DNA of 64,000 nt from Melaminivora jejuensis (GCF_017811175.1 NZ_JACWIJ010000002.1:3213501-3277500); one strand, 5' to 3'. Shown: positions 18,701-28,528, numbered from the stretch's first letter. A program made the numbers and translations. Notes: a model not told the origin generated them from the letters alone.

Positions 18701-19228
18701 TCAGCGGCACTCGGAAGGTGCGTACTTGGCGGGCATGGTGCCCGGTGTACCCACTACCAGGCCGCGTGCAGTGGCGGTGGTGTTGGTGGTCGAGGCGCAA
18801 GCCCAGTCGATGGCGCCCGAAACCCCGGCAGCCAGGAGAGCGCCCTGCACGTTGGGCGTCCAGGTCAGCGTTGTGGTCTGGGCATCGCTGGGCAAGCCGC
18901 CGCCAGTCACGCTGGTCACGGTGATCACGCCGTTGGCGCCGTCGATCTGGATGTTGTCCACAATCTTCGACTGCTTCTCAGTCTGAGCGCGGGCGTTGTA
19001 CTCGGTCGCAGCAGCGGCCACGCCGGCCAGACTGTCGGCTTGGAAGGCCTCGCTGATCAGGCTCTTGGGCGAGCTGGCGGCGATGATGATTTCAGAGATC
19101 TTGGCGCGGGCGGTGTAGTCCTGGTAGGCGGGCAGGGCCACGGCGGCCAGGATGCCGATGATCGCCACGACGATCATCAGTTCGATCAGGGTGAAGCCCT
19201 TTTGTACGGAGCGCATGGTGCGTTGCAT
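18701..19228 (-). CDS. Type IV pilin (PilA-like), first copy
   Basis: 175 residues. Leader [11 protein letters not shown], then [16 protein letters not shown] with Glu at +5. Mature region carries [12 protein letters not shown] and a C-terminal Cys pair ([10 protein letters not shown] ... SECR). ATG 19228 has GGAGGACACC in front; longer in-frame reading upstream is untranslated leader. A sigma-54-type promoter lies about 67 bases upstream and an intrinsic terminator downstream, so it is a single-gene unit. It resembles the pilin at 17154 throughout the N-terminal 50 residues and at the C-terminus. Confidence 0.94.
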   Translation of the reverse strand: MQRTMRSVQKGFTLIELMIVVAIIGILAAVALPAYQDYTARAKISEIIIAASSPKSLISEAFQADSLAGVAAAATEYNARAQTEKQSKIVDNIQIDGANGVITVTSVTGGGLPSDAQTTTLTWTPNVQGALLAAGVSGAIDWACASTTNTTATARGLVVGTPGTMPAKYAPSECR

Positions 19229-19294
19229 GGTGTCCTCCTCGGAACATTGTTTGAAAAACCCCCGCTGGACGGCCCGGCGGGTTGCAGGAGGTAG

Positions 19295-19310
19295 CGCAGC
19301 ATCCGTGCCA
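19295..19310 (-). promoter_or_regulatory. Sigma-54 promoter of the first pilin gene
   Basis: On the minus strand TGGCACGGATGCTGCG has GG and GC at the exact -24/-12 spacing of the RpoN consensus. PilR-type control is inferred from the gene class. Confidence 0.8.
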
Positions 19311-19377
19311 GCAAACAATTCGCTACACCAAGAACGCAATCCTTACTTTCATAGGGCTTTGCTGGTACTGGATCAAC

Positions 19378-19435
19378 TATGTTTTTGATAGCTTCCAGCG
19401 CTTGCCAGTATTGGCTTTGACCCTGTTTTGACCAT
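19378..19435 (+). repeat. Dispersed comamonad repeat, intergenic copy
   Basis: Contains TTTTTGATAGCTTCCAGCGC then TTGCCAGTATTGGCTTTGAC. It lies between the pilin promoter and the remnant of the DUF1778 gene. The rest of 19311-19560 shows nothing recognisable. Confidence 0.75.
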
Positions 19436-19559
19436 GAATTCCGGCAGTCTGGCACTGGGCTGCTGCCGCGCCCAGCCTGCGGCTGACGATCATGCTTGTC
19501 AGTCAACGCCTGCCATTTTTGTAAGGCAAAAACGTAGGTTGGCCGGCAGTTGGTGCTGT

Positions 19560-19738
19560 TTTGCGGCAGCCTCAGCGGCTTGGGTGGGGGCTGGCTGGCA
19601 CGTTTGGGCGCGAGGTCAGATTGCGGCCGATCCAGCATTTCCAACAGCGCTTGATATTGGCTGCCGGACACCATGAACAGCCGCTGGTCGAGCAAGGTCT
19701 GCTCGGCAGCACGGTACGCCGCGTCCAGGATGAAATCG
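19560..19738 (-). pseudogene. DUF1778 (TacA-like) antitoxin, C-terminal fragment
   Basis: Reads DFILDAAYRAAEQTLLDQRL followed by SGSQYQALLEMLDRP, the second half of a DUF1778 antitoxin. It is cut at base 19738 by the tnpB element; the N-terminal half continues at 21119. The frame runs on without an early stop into unrelated sequence, so the true 3' end is unclear. No GNAT toxin gene, the usual partner, is visible nearby. Confidence 0.8.
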
Positions 19739-19880
19739 TTGACATCCTCCCCGGCCTGAAGGCCGGAGATTCCTACGGCGCTCCAACCAGCACGTGGCTG
19801 GATGGAGTCGCTTCGGCGGGTTCCTGCTTCGCCGAGGCTGCACGCTTGGCCCTTGCGGGCCTTGCACGGCTGACGTCCTC
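19739..19880 (-). ncRNA. Predicted right-end guide (omega) RNA of the tnpB element
   Basis: In characterised TnpB elements the guide RNA covers the end of tnpB and the right end, and its guide is the flanking host sequence. Here the last ~110 coding bases plus 34 bases with a CCGGCC-TGAA-GGCCGG hairpin would form the scaffold. The guide would begin CGATTTCATCC, in the interrupted DUF1778 gene. This is inference from the family; the 5' limit is arbitrary. Confidence 0.5.
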
Positions 19881-21029
19881 TCCACAGGCTGCAACGCGGT
19901 GTCCCCGCGCCAGTATGTTGATCGCGCCGATGTGATCGGCGTGGCCTTCGCGCCCGCATTCGACGCAGCGAAATACTGCTTGCGTTTTGCGGTTGTCCGC
20001 GCTCACGCAGCCGCACTCGGGGCAGGTTCTGCTGGTGTTGTGCGGCGGCACGGCAATCAGCATTTCTCCCTTCCAGGCCAGCTTGTATTCCAACTGCCGT
20101 CGGAACTCGAACCAGCCCTGGTCGAGGATGGCTTTGTTCAGGCCGCTCTTGGCCCGCACGTTGTTACCCGGCTGTTCGGCGCTGCCCTTGGCTGACTTGG
20201 ACATGTTGCGTACCTGCAAGTCCTCGATGACGACCATCGCGTGGTTTTGGCTGATGGCTGTCGTGGCTTTGTGCAGGTAGTCGCGCCGGGCGTTGCCAAT
20301 GCGGGTGTGGATACGTTGTACCTTGGCTTTCGATTTCTTCCAGTTGCTGCTGAATTTGGTCTTGCGGCTCATGGCCCGCTGGTAGCGGCGCAAGCGGGCT
20401 TCGTGCTTCTTAAAGCTCGCCAGCGGCTCCAGATAGGAGCCGTCGCTGAAGGTGGCGAAGCGGGCCACCCCTACGTCTATGCCAACGGCGCTGCTGGCCT
20501 GGGGGATGGGCGGCTCTACCTCTCGCTCGGTCTGGATGCTGACGAACCATTTGCCGCTGGACTGGCTCACGGTGATATTTTTCACCGCGCCCAGCACCTC
20601 GCGGCTTTGCCGATAGCGCAGCCAGCCCAGCTTGGGCAGGAAGATGCGGCTGCTCGCTTGGTCGAGCTTGATCTGCTTGGCGTCGGGGTAGCGAAAGCTG
20701 TCCCGCTGGCCTTTTTTCTTGAAGCGCGGGAATGCCGCCCGCTTGGCGAAGAAGTTGCTGTATGCCCGCTCCAAATCCTTGAGCGTCTGCTGCAACGGGT
20801 GAACCGGCGCATCGGCCAGCCAAGCCGTCTCCATGCTGCCCCGCCACTCGGTGAGCAGCTTGCACAGGCCGGCGTAGCCGAGCTTCTTCTGGCCACGCGC
20901 GTAGCGTTCTTTGTGCAGCGCCAGCGCCTTGTTGAACACGAAGCGGCACGAGCCAGCGAAGCGGCGCATTTGCCGCTCTTGCTGGCCGTCTGGCATCAGT
21001 TCGTATTTGAAGGCTTGCAGGCGTTGCAT
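19773..21029 (-). CDS. tnpB: TnpB RNA-guided endonuclease
   Basis: 418 residues, ancestral relative of Cas12. N-terminal helix-turn-helix/REC-like region (SCRFVFNKALALHKERY), then a RuvC nuclease with all three acidic residues: D185 in GIDVGVARFATF, E269 in VVIEDLQVRNM and D365 in HADHIGAINIL. A four-Cys zinc finger lies between the last two (CPECG ... CVECG). All features of an active nuclease are present. The last ~45 residues are basic and low-complexity and overlap the predicted guide RNA. The ATG lies about 90 bases inside the left end. Confidence 0.95.
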   Translation of the reverse strand: MQRLQAFKYELMPDGQQERQMRRFAGSCRFVFNKALALHKERYARGQKKLGYAGLCKLLTEWRGSMETAWLADAPVHPLQQTLKDLERAYSNFFAKRAAFPRFKKKGQRDSFRYPDAKQIKLDQASSRIFLPKLGWLRYRQSREVLGAVKNITVSQSSGKWFVSIQTEREVEPPIPQASSAVGIDVGVARFATFSDGSYLEPLASFKKHEARLRRYQRAMSRKTKFSSNWKKSKAKVQRIHTRIGNARRDYLHKATTAISQNHAMVVIEDLQVRNMSKSAKGSAEQPGNNVRAKSGLNKAILDQGWFEFRRQLEYKLAWKGEMLIAVPPHNTSRTCPECGCVSADNRKTQAVFRCVECGREGHADHIGAINILARGHRVAACGEDVSRARPARAKRAASAKQEPAEATPSSHVLVGAP

Positions 21030-21055
21030 GGCTGGCTAAATATACAGTTGTTTGA

Positions 21056-21072
21056 GGACGGCTACGCCGTCC
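21056..21072 (-). promoter_or_regulatory. Hairpin in the tnpB leader
   Basis: GGACGGC-TAC-GCCGTCC, a perfect seven-base stem 27 bases before the tnpB start. It may limit entry of transcription or translation into tnpB, as short leader hairpins do in other insertion sequences. Confidence 0.4.
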
Positions 21073-21118
21073 GCGCTAGCCTGCCCCGGCCTGAAGGCCG
21101 AGGCTTGTCGCGCACCGG

Positions 21119-21212
21119 GTCAACGACTTGTGTGCCACTTCGGCGGCACGACGCAGCACCGTCTCTTGCTGGGGAGTCGCACGTAGCCCAAGCCGGGCGG
21201 AGCGCGCGCTTG
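21119..21212 (-). pseudogene. DUF1778 (TacA-like) antitoxin, N-terminal fragment
   Basis: Minus strand reads ARSARLGLRATPQQETVL then RRAAEVAHKSLT, the ribbon-helix-helix start of a DUF1778 antitoxin, ending at the TTGAC target of the tnpB element. The frame has a TGA just upstream (near 21219) and no start codon where one is expected, so the gene may have been damaged at its 5' end as well. Confidence 0.8.
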
Positions 21213-21239
21213 ATGCTCAGGCAGAACTGGATGGCCGCA

Positions 21240-21848
21240 TCACACCTGCCGAAACTCCATCTCTGCCCCGGCCAGCGCGATGCGGTCGCCGTTTTGCAGC
21301 GCCACCGCGCCCGGCCCCAGGGCGCCGCCGTTGAGCAGTGGCCGCTCCTCGCCCTCGACATGCGTCAGCACGAAGCCATGCGGGCGGCGGGTGATGGAGG
21401 CCACCGCCACGCCGGGCTTGCCCAGGGTGGTGACGACCTTGGTCAGTGCGACTTCGCGCCCCGTGGCCGGGCCGCTGATGACGCGCACCAGCGCGGCGTG
21501 TACCGGCGGCGCGCTGGGCGCGGGGGGCGGCATGGCCTGCGCCAGGTCGGGCCAGGCTTCGTCGGTCAGAAAGCGCAGGCGGTATTTGCCCGCCTCCACC
21601 GTGTCGCCATGCTGCAGCGCCTGGCGCTGCACGCTCTGGCCGTTGACGGTGGTGCCGTTGGTGCTGTCCAGATCCTGGATCTGGACGCTGCCGTCGTGCG
21701 CCATCAGCAGCACGGCGTGTTCGCCGCTGACGGCCAGGTGGTCGAGCACGATGTCGTTGTAGGGGCGCCGGCCGATGGTGGTGCGCTCCTGGGTGAGGGT
21801 GACTTCCTTGACGAGGGCGCCATCGATCGTTACGGCCATTCGGGGCAT
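21240..21848 (-). CDS. FHA domain protein
   Basis: 202 residues. A first forkhead-associated domain (about 5-95) has the phosphothreonine-binding elements: TTIGRRPYNDIVL, SGEHAVLL and DLDSTNGTTVNG. A second, more diverged FHA-like domain follows a Pro-rich linker (TKVVTTLGKPG and PLLNGGALGPG). Such proteins read Ser/Thr phosphorylation. It follows a PP2C phosphatase gene by 95 bases on the same strand; no Ser/Thr kinase gene is in view. Confidence 0.9.
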   Translation of the reverse strand: MPRMAVTIDGALVKEVTLTQERTTIGRRPYNDIVLDHLAVSGEHAVLLMAHDGSVQIQDLDSTNGTTVNGQSVQRQALQHGDTVEAGKYRLRFLTDEAWPDLAQAMPPPAPSAPPVHAALVRVISGPATGREVALTKVVTTLGKPGVAVASITRRPHGFVLTHVEGEERPLLNGGALGPGAVALQNGDRIALAGAEMEFRQV

Positions 21849-21943
21849 GGTGCGGGCTTCCTTGGTCAGCGGGGCAGGGAAATTCACGGAAGAAACAAAA
21901 GAAACAGGATGTTGGTAGGGGATTGTGGCAAGCAAGTTCCGGG

Positions 21944-22717
21944 CTAGCCAGCAGGCGCTGCAGCCTGCGCGACCTGGGCCAGCACCAGGCTGATGTTGTC
22001 GCGCCCGCCCAGGTCGTTGGCCAGTGCCACCATGCGGCGTGCTTTCTCGGCCAGGGGTGCGTTCTGGCGGGCGAGTTCCTGCAGCTCGGCGTGCGTCATC
22101 TGGTCGATCAGGCCGTCGGAGCACAGCAGGTACAGGTCGCCCGGCTGGGTGGGCAGCGCGGTGATGTCCAGTTCGGCATGGCCCTGCGCGCCCAGGGCGC
22201 GGGTGATGAGGTTGCGCTGGTGCGAGCTGGCGGCCTGCGCCGGGGTGAGCCAGCCGGCGTCGAGCTGCTCTTGCAGCCAGGAGTGGTCGCGCGTGAGCTG
22301 CTCCAGCGCGCCGGCGCGCAGCCGGTAGCCGCGCGAGTCGCCGGCGTGGCCCAGGATCAGCCAGTCGCCGTGGAGCACGCCGGCGATCAGGGTGGTGCCC
22401 ATGCCCCGGTACTGCGGCTCGGCGTGCGCGGCCTCCAGGATGGCGCGGTTGGCCTGCTGGGCGCTCTGGCGCAGCATGGCGCCGACGGCTTCGGGCGTGG
22501 CCTGGCGGCCTTTGTGGCTGGTCAGCCAGGGCAGCAGTTGCGTGCCGATGTGCTCGATGGCCAGGGTGCTGGCGACTTCGCCGGCGTTGTAGCCGCCCAT
22601 GCCGTCGGCCAGCAGCATCAGCCCGGCGTGGGCATGGACGGCGATGGCGTCCTCGTTGTGCGCGCGTACGCGGCCAATGTCGGTCAGGGCATGGAATTCA
22701 AAGGGCGGCGTGGCCAT
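21944..22717 (-). CDS. PP2C-type protein Ser/Thr phosphatase (Stp1/PrpC-like)
   Basis: 257 residues, the compact bacterial PP2C form. Metal-binding and catalytic blocks are all present: TDIGRVRAHNEDA, LLADGMGGYNAGEVAS, GMGTTL, LGHAGDSRGYRL, LCSDGLIDQM and GGRDNISLVL, with the Asp residues intact. Dephosphorylates Ser/Thr phosphoproteins with Mn2+ or Mg2+. Upstream of and probably co-transcribed with the FHA gene. Confidence 0.94.
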   Translation of the reverse strand: MATPPFEFHALTDIGRVRAHNEDAIAVHAHAGLMLLADGMGGYNAGEVASTLAIEHIGTQLLPWLTSHKGRQATPEAVGAMLRQSAQQANRAILEAAHAEPQYRGMGTTLIAGVLHGDWLILGHAGDSRGYRLRAGALEQLTRDHSWLQEQLDAGWLTPAQAASSHQRNLITRALGAQGHAELDITALPTQPGDLYLLCSDGLIDQMTHAELQELARQNAPLAEKARRMVALANDLGGRDNISLVLAQVAQAAAPAG

Positions 22718-22906
22718 GGGCGGGGCGGGGGAGGGGCTGCGGGGTGGTGGCGCATCATAGGAGACAGGGACGCGGCGGGCCTGTCGGCCAAGGGATGTGT
22801 TTGCGATTGTTCATCCTGCCTGGCCGCTGTCGCCCTTCAGGGCGACGGTCGCGCCTGGGGTTTGCGTCTGATCTGGAAAGAGCCCCCGTCTGTGCCGGTA
22901 GCAATC

Positions 22907-22940
22907 AAAAAAGCCAGCCGGGTCGCCCCGCTGGCTTTTT
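22907..22940 (-). terminator. Intrinsic terminator after sucCD
   Basis: AAAAAAGCCAGC (22907-22918) and GCTGGCTTTTT (22930-22940) flank an 11-base loop. The A and T tracts make it effective in both directions; it lies 63 bases beyond the sucD stop. Confidence 0.9.
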
Positions 22941-23002
22941 GTCTGGTGGCTGCCTGCCTGCGCCGTGTGGGCTGGGCAGGCTGGCGTGCCTGGGTGCCGG
23001 GC

Positions 23003-23896
23003 TTACAGCAGGCCCTTGAGCAGGCGGCCCATCTCGGAGGGGTTGCGCGTGATGGTGAAGCCGCATTCCTCCATGATGGCCAGCTTGGCGTCGGCGGTGT
23101 CGGCGCCGCCGGAGATCAGCGCGCCGGCGTGGCCCATGCGCTTGCCGGGAGGGGCGGTGACGCCGGCGATGAAGCCGACGATGGGCTTTTTCATGTTGTC
23201 CTTGCACCAGCGGGCGGCCTCGGCCTCGTCCGGCCCGCCGATCTCGCCGATCATGATCACGGCGTCGGTGTCGGGGTCGTCGTTGAAGGCGCGCATGACG
23301 TCGATGTGCTTGAGGCCGTTGATCGGGTCGCCGCCGATGCCGACGGCGCTCGACTGGCCGATGCCCAGCTCGGTCAGCTGCGCCACGGCTTCATAGGTCA
23401 GCGTGCCGGAGCGGCTCACCACCCCGACGCGGCCCTTCTTGTGGATGTGGCCGGGCATGATGCCGATCTTGATCTCGTCGGGCGTGATCAGGCCGGGGCA
23501 GTTGGGGCCGAGCAGCAGGGTGCGCTTGCCGCCGGCGGCTTCCTTGGCCAGCATCTTGTTGCGCACTTCCAGCATGTCGCGCACGGGGATGCCTTCGGTG
23601 ATGCAAATCGCCATGTCCAGGTCGGCCTCGACGGCTTCCCAGATGGCAGCGGCGGCGCCTGCCGGGGGCACGTAGATCACGCTGACGGTGGCGCCGGTCT
23701 GCTGCGCGGCCTCGCGCACGCTGGCGTAGATCGGGATGTTGAAGATCGACTCGCCGGCCTTCTTGGGGTTCACGCCGGCGACGAAGCAGTTCTTGCCGTT
23801 GGCGTATTCCTGGCATTTTTCCGTGTGGAACTGGCCGGTCTTGCCGGTGATGCCCTGGGTGATGACCTTGGTGTCTTTGTTGATGTAAATCGACAT
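23003..23896 (-). CDS. sucD: Succinate-CoA ligase, alpha subunit
   Basis: TCA-cycle enzyme interconverting succinyl-CoA and succinate with nucleotide phosphorylation. 297 residues. CoA-binding Rossmann domain at the N-terminus (VITQGITGKTGQFHTEKC), then the ligase domain with GHAGALISGGADTADAK, which carries the phosphorylated His. LGPNCPGLITP is typical. Starts 17 bases after the sucC stop on the same strand; forms the alpha-beta complex with SucC. Confidence 0.97.
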   Translation of the reverse strand: MSIYINKDTKVITQGITGKTGQFHTEKCQEYANGKNCFVAGVNPKKAGESIFNIPIYASVREAAQQTGATVSVIYVPPAGAAAAIWEAVEADLDMAICITEGIPVRDMLEVRNKMLAKEAAGGKRTLLLGPNCPGLITPDEIKIGIMPGHIHKKGRVGVVSRSGTLTYEAVAQLTELGIGQSSAVGIGGDPINGLKHIDVMRAFNDDPDTDAVIMIGEIGGPDEAEAARWCKDNMKKPIVGFIAGVTAPPGKRMGHAGALISGGADTADAKLAIMEECGFTITRNPSEMGRLLKGLL

Positions 23897-23913
23897 GTTG
23901 TGCTCTCCAGGGC

Positions 23914-25074
<1,161 letters not shown>

Positions 25075-25286
25075 GAGGAGGTCTCTCTCAGGAGGAAGGT
25101 GGGTTTACGACCCGTGCGCGACACGCGGCATGAGAAGACAACAACCATCAAGGGCAGTCGAACCGCAGGCTCAGGGCAGTCGGGACAGGCAGCCGGCAAC
25201 TGTATCATGCTGCATCGCACCATTGTCTTGCGCAAACTTACTGGGACTTGACGGCCCGCCGCAGGGCCGCAACAAAGGAGTGCTCC

Positions 25287-26231
25287 ATGTCCACACCGGT
25301 CTTCAAGGTTTTCATCGATGGCGAGGCGGGCACGACCGGCCTGCAGATCCGCGAGCGCCTGCAAGCCATGCCGCAGGTGGAGCTGGTCAGCATCGCCCCC
25401 GAGCGGCGCAAGGACGCCGCTGCCAAGCGCGAGCTGCTGGCCGGCGTCGATCTGGTGGTGCTGTGCCTGCATGACGATGCGGCGCGCGAGAGCGTGGCGC
25501 TGGTCGATGCGGTGTCCGCCGAGACGGGGCGCGACATCCGCGTGATCGATGCCTCGACGGCGCACCGCACGGCGGCTGGCTGGGTGTTTGGCTTCCCGGA
25601 GCTGTGCGCCGGCCAGGCGCAGGCGGTGCGCGAGGCCACGCGCGTGGCCAACCCAGGCTGCTATTCGACGGGTGCCATCGCGCTGCTGCGCCCGCTGGTC
25701 GATGCCGGCCTGATCCCGCCCGACCATGCGCTGGCGCTGCCCTCGGTCAGCGGCTACTCGGGCGGCGGGCGCGCCATGATCGAGGCCTACGAGGCCGGCA
25801 GCGCCGAGCCTTTCGAGCTGTATGCGCTGGGCCTGTCGCACAAGCACCTGCCCGAGATCCTGCAATACACCGGCCTGACGCGCCGGCCCATCTTCACCCC
25901 GTCGGTGGGCAACTTCCGCCAGGGCATGTTGGTGCAGCTGCCGCTGCACCTGGACTTGCTGCCGGGCCAGCCGCGCGCGGCCGATCTGCACGATGCGCTG
26001 GCCGCGCACTACGCGGGCAGCAACACGCCCGAGCAGTGGGTGCGTGTGCTGGCGCCCACCGAGGACGGCAAGCTGGGCGCCACCGCACTCAACGACACCA
26101 ACCAATTGGAGCTGCGCGTGTTCGCCAACGAGGAGCACCGCCATGCCGTGCTGGTGGCGCGCCTGGACAACCTGGGCAAGGGCGCCAGCGGCGCGGCGGT
26201 GCAGAACCTGCGCCTGATGCTGGGGCTGTGA
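25287..26231 (+). CDS. argC: N-acetyl-gamma-glutamyl-phosphate reductase, short type
   Basis: Third step of arginine synthesis, NADPH-dependent. 314 residues, the short (type 2) ArgC form. N-terminal [13 protein letters not shown] is the dinucleotide-binding loop; the catalytic Cys sits in [21 protein letters not shown] supplies a conserved His. AAAGGAG precedes ATG 25287. Divergent from sucCD. No other arg genes are nearby. Confidence 0.95.
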   Translation: MSTPVFKVFIDGEAGTTGLQIRERLQAMPQVELVSIAPERRKDAAAKRELLAGVDLVVLCLHDDAARESVALVDAVSAETGRDIRVIDASTAHRTAAGWVFGFPELCAGQAQAVREATRVANPGCYSTGAIALLRPLVDAGLIPPDHALALPSVSGYSGGGRAMIEAYEAGSAEPFELYALGLSHKHLPEILQYTGLTRRPIFTPSVGNFRQGMLVQLPLHLDLLPGQPRAADLHDALAAHYAGSNTPEQWVRVLAPTEDGKLGATALNDTNQLELRVFANEEHRHAVLVARLDNLGKGASGAAVQNLRLMLGL

Positions 26232-26321
26232 GGGGGCATCCATGATCCTGGTGGTGCCTCTGCGGATGGTTGTGCGTTGGGCGATGAGCGCTTTGCGTAC
26301 AACCACGCACAATGCACAATT

Positions 26322-26390
26322 GCTACATAAATGATAGCTGTCAGCGCTTGCCTGTGGCCGGTTTGAGGCCGATTTGACCAATATCTTGTT
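26322..26390 (+). repeat. Dispersed comamonad repeat, intergenic copy
   Basis: Contains AATGATAGCTGTCAGCGCTT then GGCCGGTTTGAGGCCGATTT. It fills most of the gap between argC and the MFS gene. Confidence 0.85.
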
Positions 26391-26441
26391 CTCCATTCCC
26401 GATCCGTGCCAGCCAGCCCACCACCCCGTCCCACCACCGCC

Positions 26442-27743
26442 ATGACACCGCAGGAGCGCCGCGCCAGCATTGGCCTGGCGCTGATCTTTGCGCTGCGCAT
26501 GTTGGGCCTGTTCCTGGTGCTGCCGGTGTTCATGCTGGAGGCGCGCAAGTACCCCGGCGGCGACGACCCGGCGCTGGTCGGCCTGGCCATGGGTGTCTAT
26601 GGCCTGACGCAGGCCTTTCTGCAACTGCCGGTGGGCCTGGCCTCGGATCGGCTGGGCCGCAAGCGCGTGATCGTTGCCGGCCTGCTGGTGTTTGCCGCCG
26701 GCAGCCTGTGGGCGGCGTTGGCGGGCAGCGTCCTGGAGCTGCTGCTGGGCCGGGCGCTGCAGGGCGCGGGGGCGGTGTCGGCGGCGGTGACGGCGCTGCT
26801 GGCCGACCAGACGCGTGAGGTGGTGCGCACCAAGGCGATGGCGCTGGTGGGCATCAGCATCGGCCTGATGTTCGCCATTGCCCTGGTGGCGGCGCCGCCG
26901 CTGACGGCGCTGGTGGGCCTGTCCGGCCTGTTCGGCCTGACCTGCGCGCTGGCGCTGGCCGGCATTGCGCTGGTGCTGTGGGTGGTGCCGCCCGAGCCGG
27001 TGCGGGCGCCGGATGCGCCGCGCGCGCCGCTGTCCGCCGTGTGGCGCCATGCCGACCTGCTGCGCCTGAATGCCGGCGTGTTCGCGCTGCACACGGTGCA
27101 GATGGCGATGTGGGTGGCCGTGCCGGCCCTGCTGGTGCAGGCCGGCCTGGGCAAGAGCGCGCACTGGCAGGTCTATCTGCCGGCGCTGGTGCTGTCGGTG
27201 CTGGCCATGGGCGCGCTGTTCGCCATGGAGCGCCGGGGCCGCCTGCGTGCGGCGCTGCTGCTGTCGATCGCCCTGGTGCTGGCCGTGCAGGCAGCGCTGG
27301 CGCTGCTGACGGCGGCGGGCATGCCGCTCTCGGTGTGGCTGCTGGGCGGCCTGCTGTTCGTGTTTTTCTGCGGCTTCAACATGCTGGAGGCGACGCAGCC
27401 CAGCCTGGTTTCGCGCATGGCACCGGACAACCTGCGCGGCGCAGCGCTGGGGGCCTACAACACGCTGCAGTCGCTGGGCCTGTTTGCCGGCGGCGCCATC
27501 GGCGGGGCGCTGGCCAAGTGGGCCGGCGCGCCGGGCCTGTTTGCAGCCACCGCCGTGCTGGCGGCGCTGTGGCTGGCCATCACCTGGCCGCTGCAGCCGG
27601 TGGGCGGGACACGCCCAGCCGCTGATCCGGCGGGGCTGGCAGGCCCGCAGCGGCTTGCAAACATATATTTCACCCGCATTTTCAGCCGGTGCGCGGGCGC
27701 GCGGGCTGCAGGGCCGCTATGCTGCGCTCCGGTGGCCGTCTGA
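26442..27743 (+). CDS. MFS transporter (YajR-like)
   Basis: 433 residues with about 12 membrane segments. The loop 2-3 motif [13 protein letters not shown] and the proton-coupled region [20 protein letters not shown] fit the drug:H+ antiporter YajR group. I take ATG 26442; a GTG at 26406 would add 12 Pro-rich residues. The last ~30 residues (after TWPLQPVGG) are unlike the family, and the stop codon lies in the loop of the terminator hairpin, so the end may be extended. Substrate unknown. Confidence 0.88.
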   Translation: MTPQERRASIGLALIFALRMLGLFLVLPVFMLEARKYPGGDDPALVGLAMGVYGLTQAFLQLPVGLASDRLGRKRVIVAGLLVFAAGSLWAALAGSVLELLLGRALQGAGAVSAAVTALLADQTREVVRTKAMALVGISIGLMFAIALVAAPPLTALVGLSGLFGLTCALALAGIALVLWVVPPEPVRAPDAPRAPLSAVWRHADLLRLNAGVFALHTVQMAMWVAVPALLVQAGLGKSAHWQVYLPALVLSVLAMGALFAMERRGRLRAALLLSIALVLAVQAALALLTAAGMPLSVWLLGGLLFVFFCGFNMLEATQPSLVSRMAPDNLRGAALGAYNTLQSLGLFAGGAIGGALAKWAGAPGLFAATAVLAALWLAITWPLQPVGGTRPAADPAGLAGPQRLANIYFTRIFSRCAGARAAGPLCCAPVAV

Positions 27744-27761
27744 CCGACGGCCACCGTTTTT
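27730..27761 (+). terminator. Intrinsic terminator after the MFS gene
   Basis: CGGTGGCCGTC (27730-27740), loop TGACC, GACGGCCACCG (27746-27756), then TTTTT. The MFS stop codon TGA is in the loop. Ends 62 bases before ssb. Confidence 0.92.
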
Positions 27762-27823
27762 ATCTGGCCCGGATCCTTCCCTTGCCATCCGGGCTGTCAC
27801 CAACCCAAGAGGAATCAACTGCC

Positions 27824-28381
27824 ATGGCATCCGTCAACAAAGTCATCATCGTGGGCAACCTGGGTCGCGACCCGGAAATGCGCACTTTCCCCAGCGGGGA
27901 CCAGGTGGCCAACGTCCGCATCGCCACCACCGACCGCTGGCGCGACAAGAACACGGGCGAGAACAAGGAAGCCACCGAGTGGCACAGCGTGGTCTTCAAT
28001 GGCCGGCTGGCCGAGATCGTCGGGCAATACCTGCGCAAAGGCTCGCAGGTCTATGTGGAAGGCAGCCTGCGCACGCGCAAATGGACTGACCAGAGCGGCC
28101 AGGAGCGCTACATGACCGAAATCCGCGCTGACACCATGCAGATGCTGGGCAGCCGCCAGGGCATGGGCGGCCCGGGCGGTGGTGGCGGCGGCGGCGGGTA
28201 CGCTGGCGGCGGCTATGACGATGGCGGCTTCGGCGGCGATGCCGGCGGCGGCTACGAGGCGCAGCGCCGCAGCCCCGCTGCGGCGCGCGCCCCGGCGGCC
28301 CGCCCGGCCCCGGCGCCCATGCCCGCCCCTCCGCGCGCGACCTCGGGCTTCGACGACATGGACGAAGAGATACCGTTCTGA
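27824..28381 (+). CDS. ssb: Single-stranded DNA-binding protein
   Basis: 185 residues. OB fold at 1-110 ([33 protein letters not shown]), then a Gly-rich and Ala/Pro-rich linker, then the acidic tip DMDEEIPF that recruits repair and replication partners. ATG 27824 is the conserved start, preceded by AGAGGAATC. An intrinsic terminator follows. Confidence 0.97.
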   Translation: MASVNKVIIVGNLGRDPEMRTFPSGDQVANVRIATTDRWRDKNTGENKEATEWHSVVFNGRLAEIVGQYLRKGSQVYVEGSLRTRKWTDQSGQERYMTEIRADTMQMLGSRQGMGGPGGGGGGGGYAGGGYDDGGFGGDAGGGYEAQRRSPAAARAPAARPAPAPMPAPPRATSGFDDMDEEIPF

Positions 28382-28463
28382 CGGCGCTGTTCGTCGATCG
28401 TTGACACTGGAGCCGCCGGCGGCGCCCGGCTGCAACGCATAATTGCGGCGACGTTTGGCCATC

Positions 28464-28500
28464 GACGCCGCACCCACTGCAGTGCGGCGTCTTTGTCTGT
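28464..28500 (+). terminator. Intrinsic terminator after ssb
   Basis: GACGCCGCAC (28464-28473) pairs with GTGCGGCGTC (28482-28491) over eight bases, followed by TTTGTCTGTT. Confidence 0.8.
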
Positions 28501-28528
28501 TCATATATCTGACGACAAGGTTGCACCC

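Larger units (their letters stand above)
19739..21118 (-). mobile_element. IS200/IS605-type element, tnpB only (IS1341-like)
   Basis: Boundaries are inferred from the split DUF1778 gene: removing these 1380 bases restores TTGAC-CGATTTC and the reading HKSLT-DFILDAA. The left end abuts TTGAC (minus strand, 21123-21119), a typical target next to which such elements insert without duplication. Subterminal hairpins occur at both ends (GGCC-TGAA-GGCC near 19751-19766 and 21087-21100). There is no tnpA, so movement would need a transposase supplied elsewhere. Confidence 0.88.

Noticed and set aside
19311-19560. GNAT toxin gene downstream of the DUF1778 fragment
   Set aside because: No acetyltransferase motif in any frame; the stretch holds a dispersed repeat and nothing else recognisable.
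20241-21947. Open frame of about 570 codons antisense to tnpB and the FHA gene
   Set aside because: Crosses the boundary of the mobile element and has no recognisable domain.
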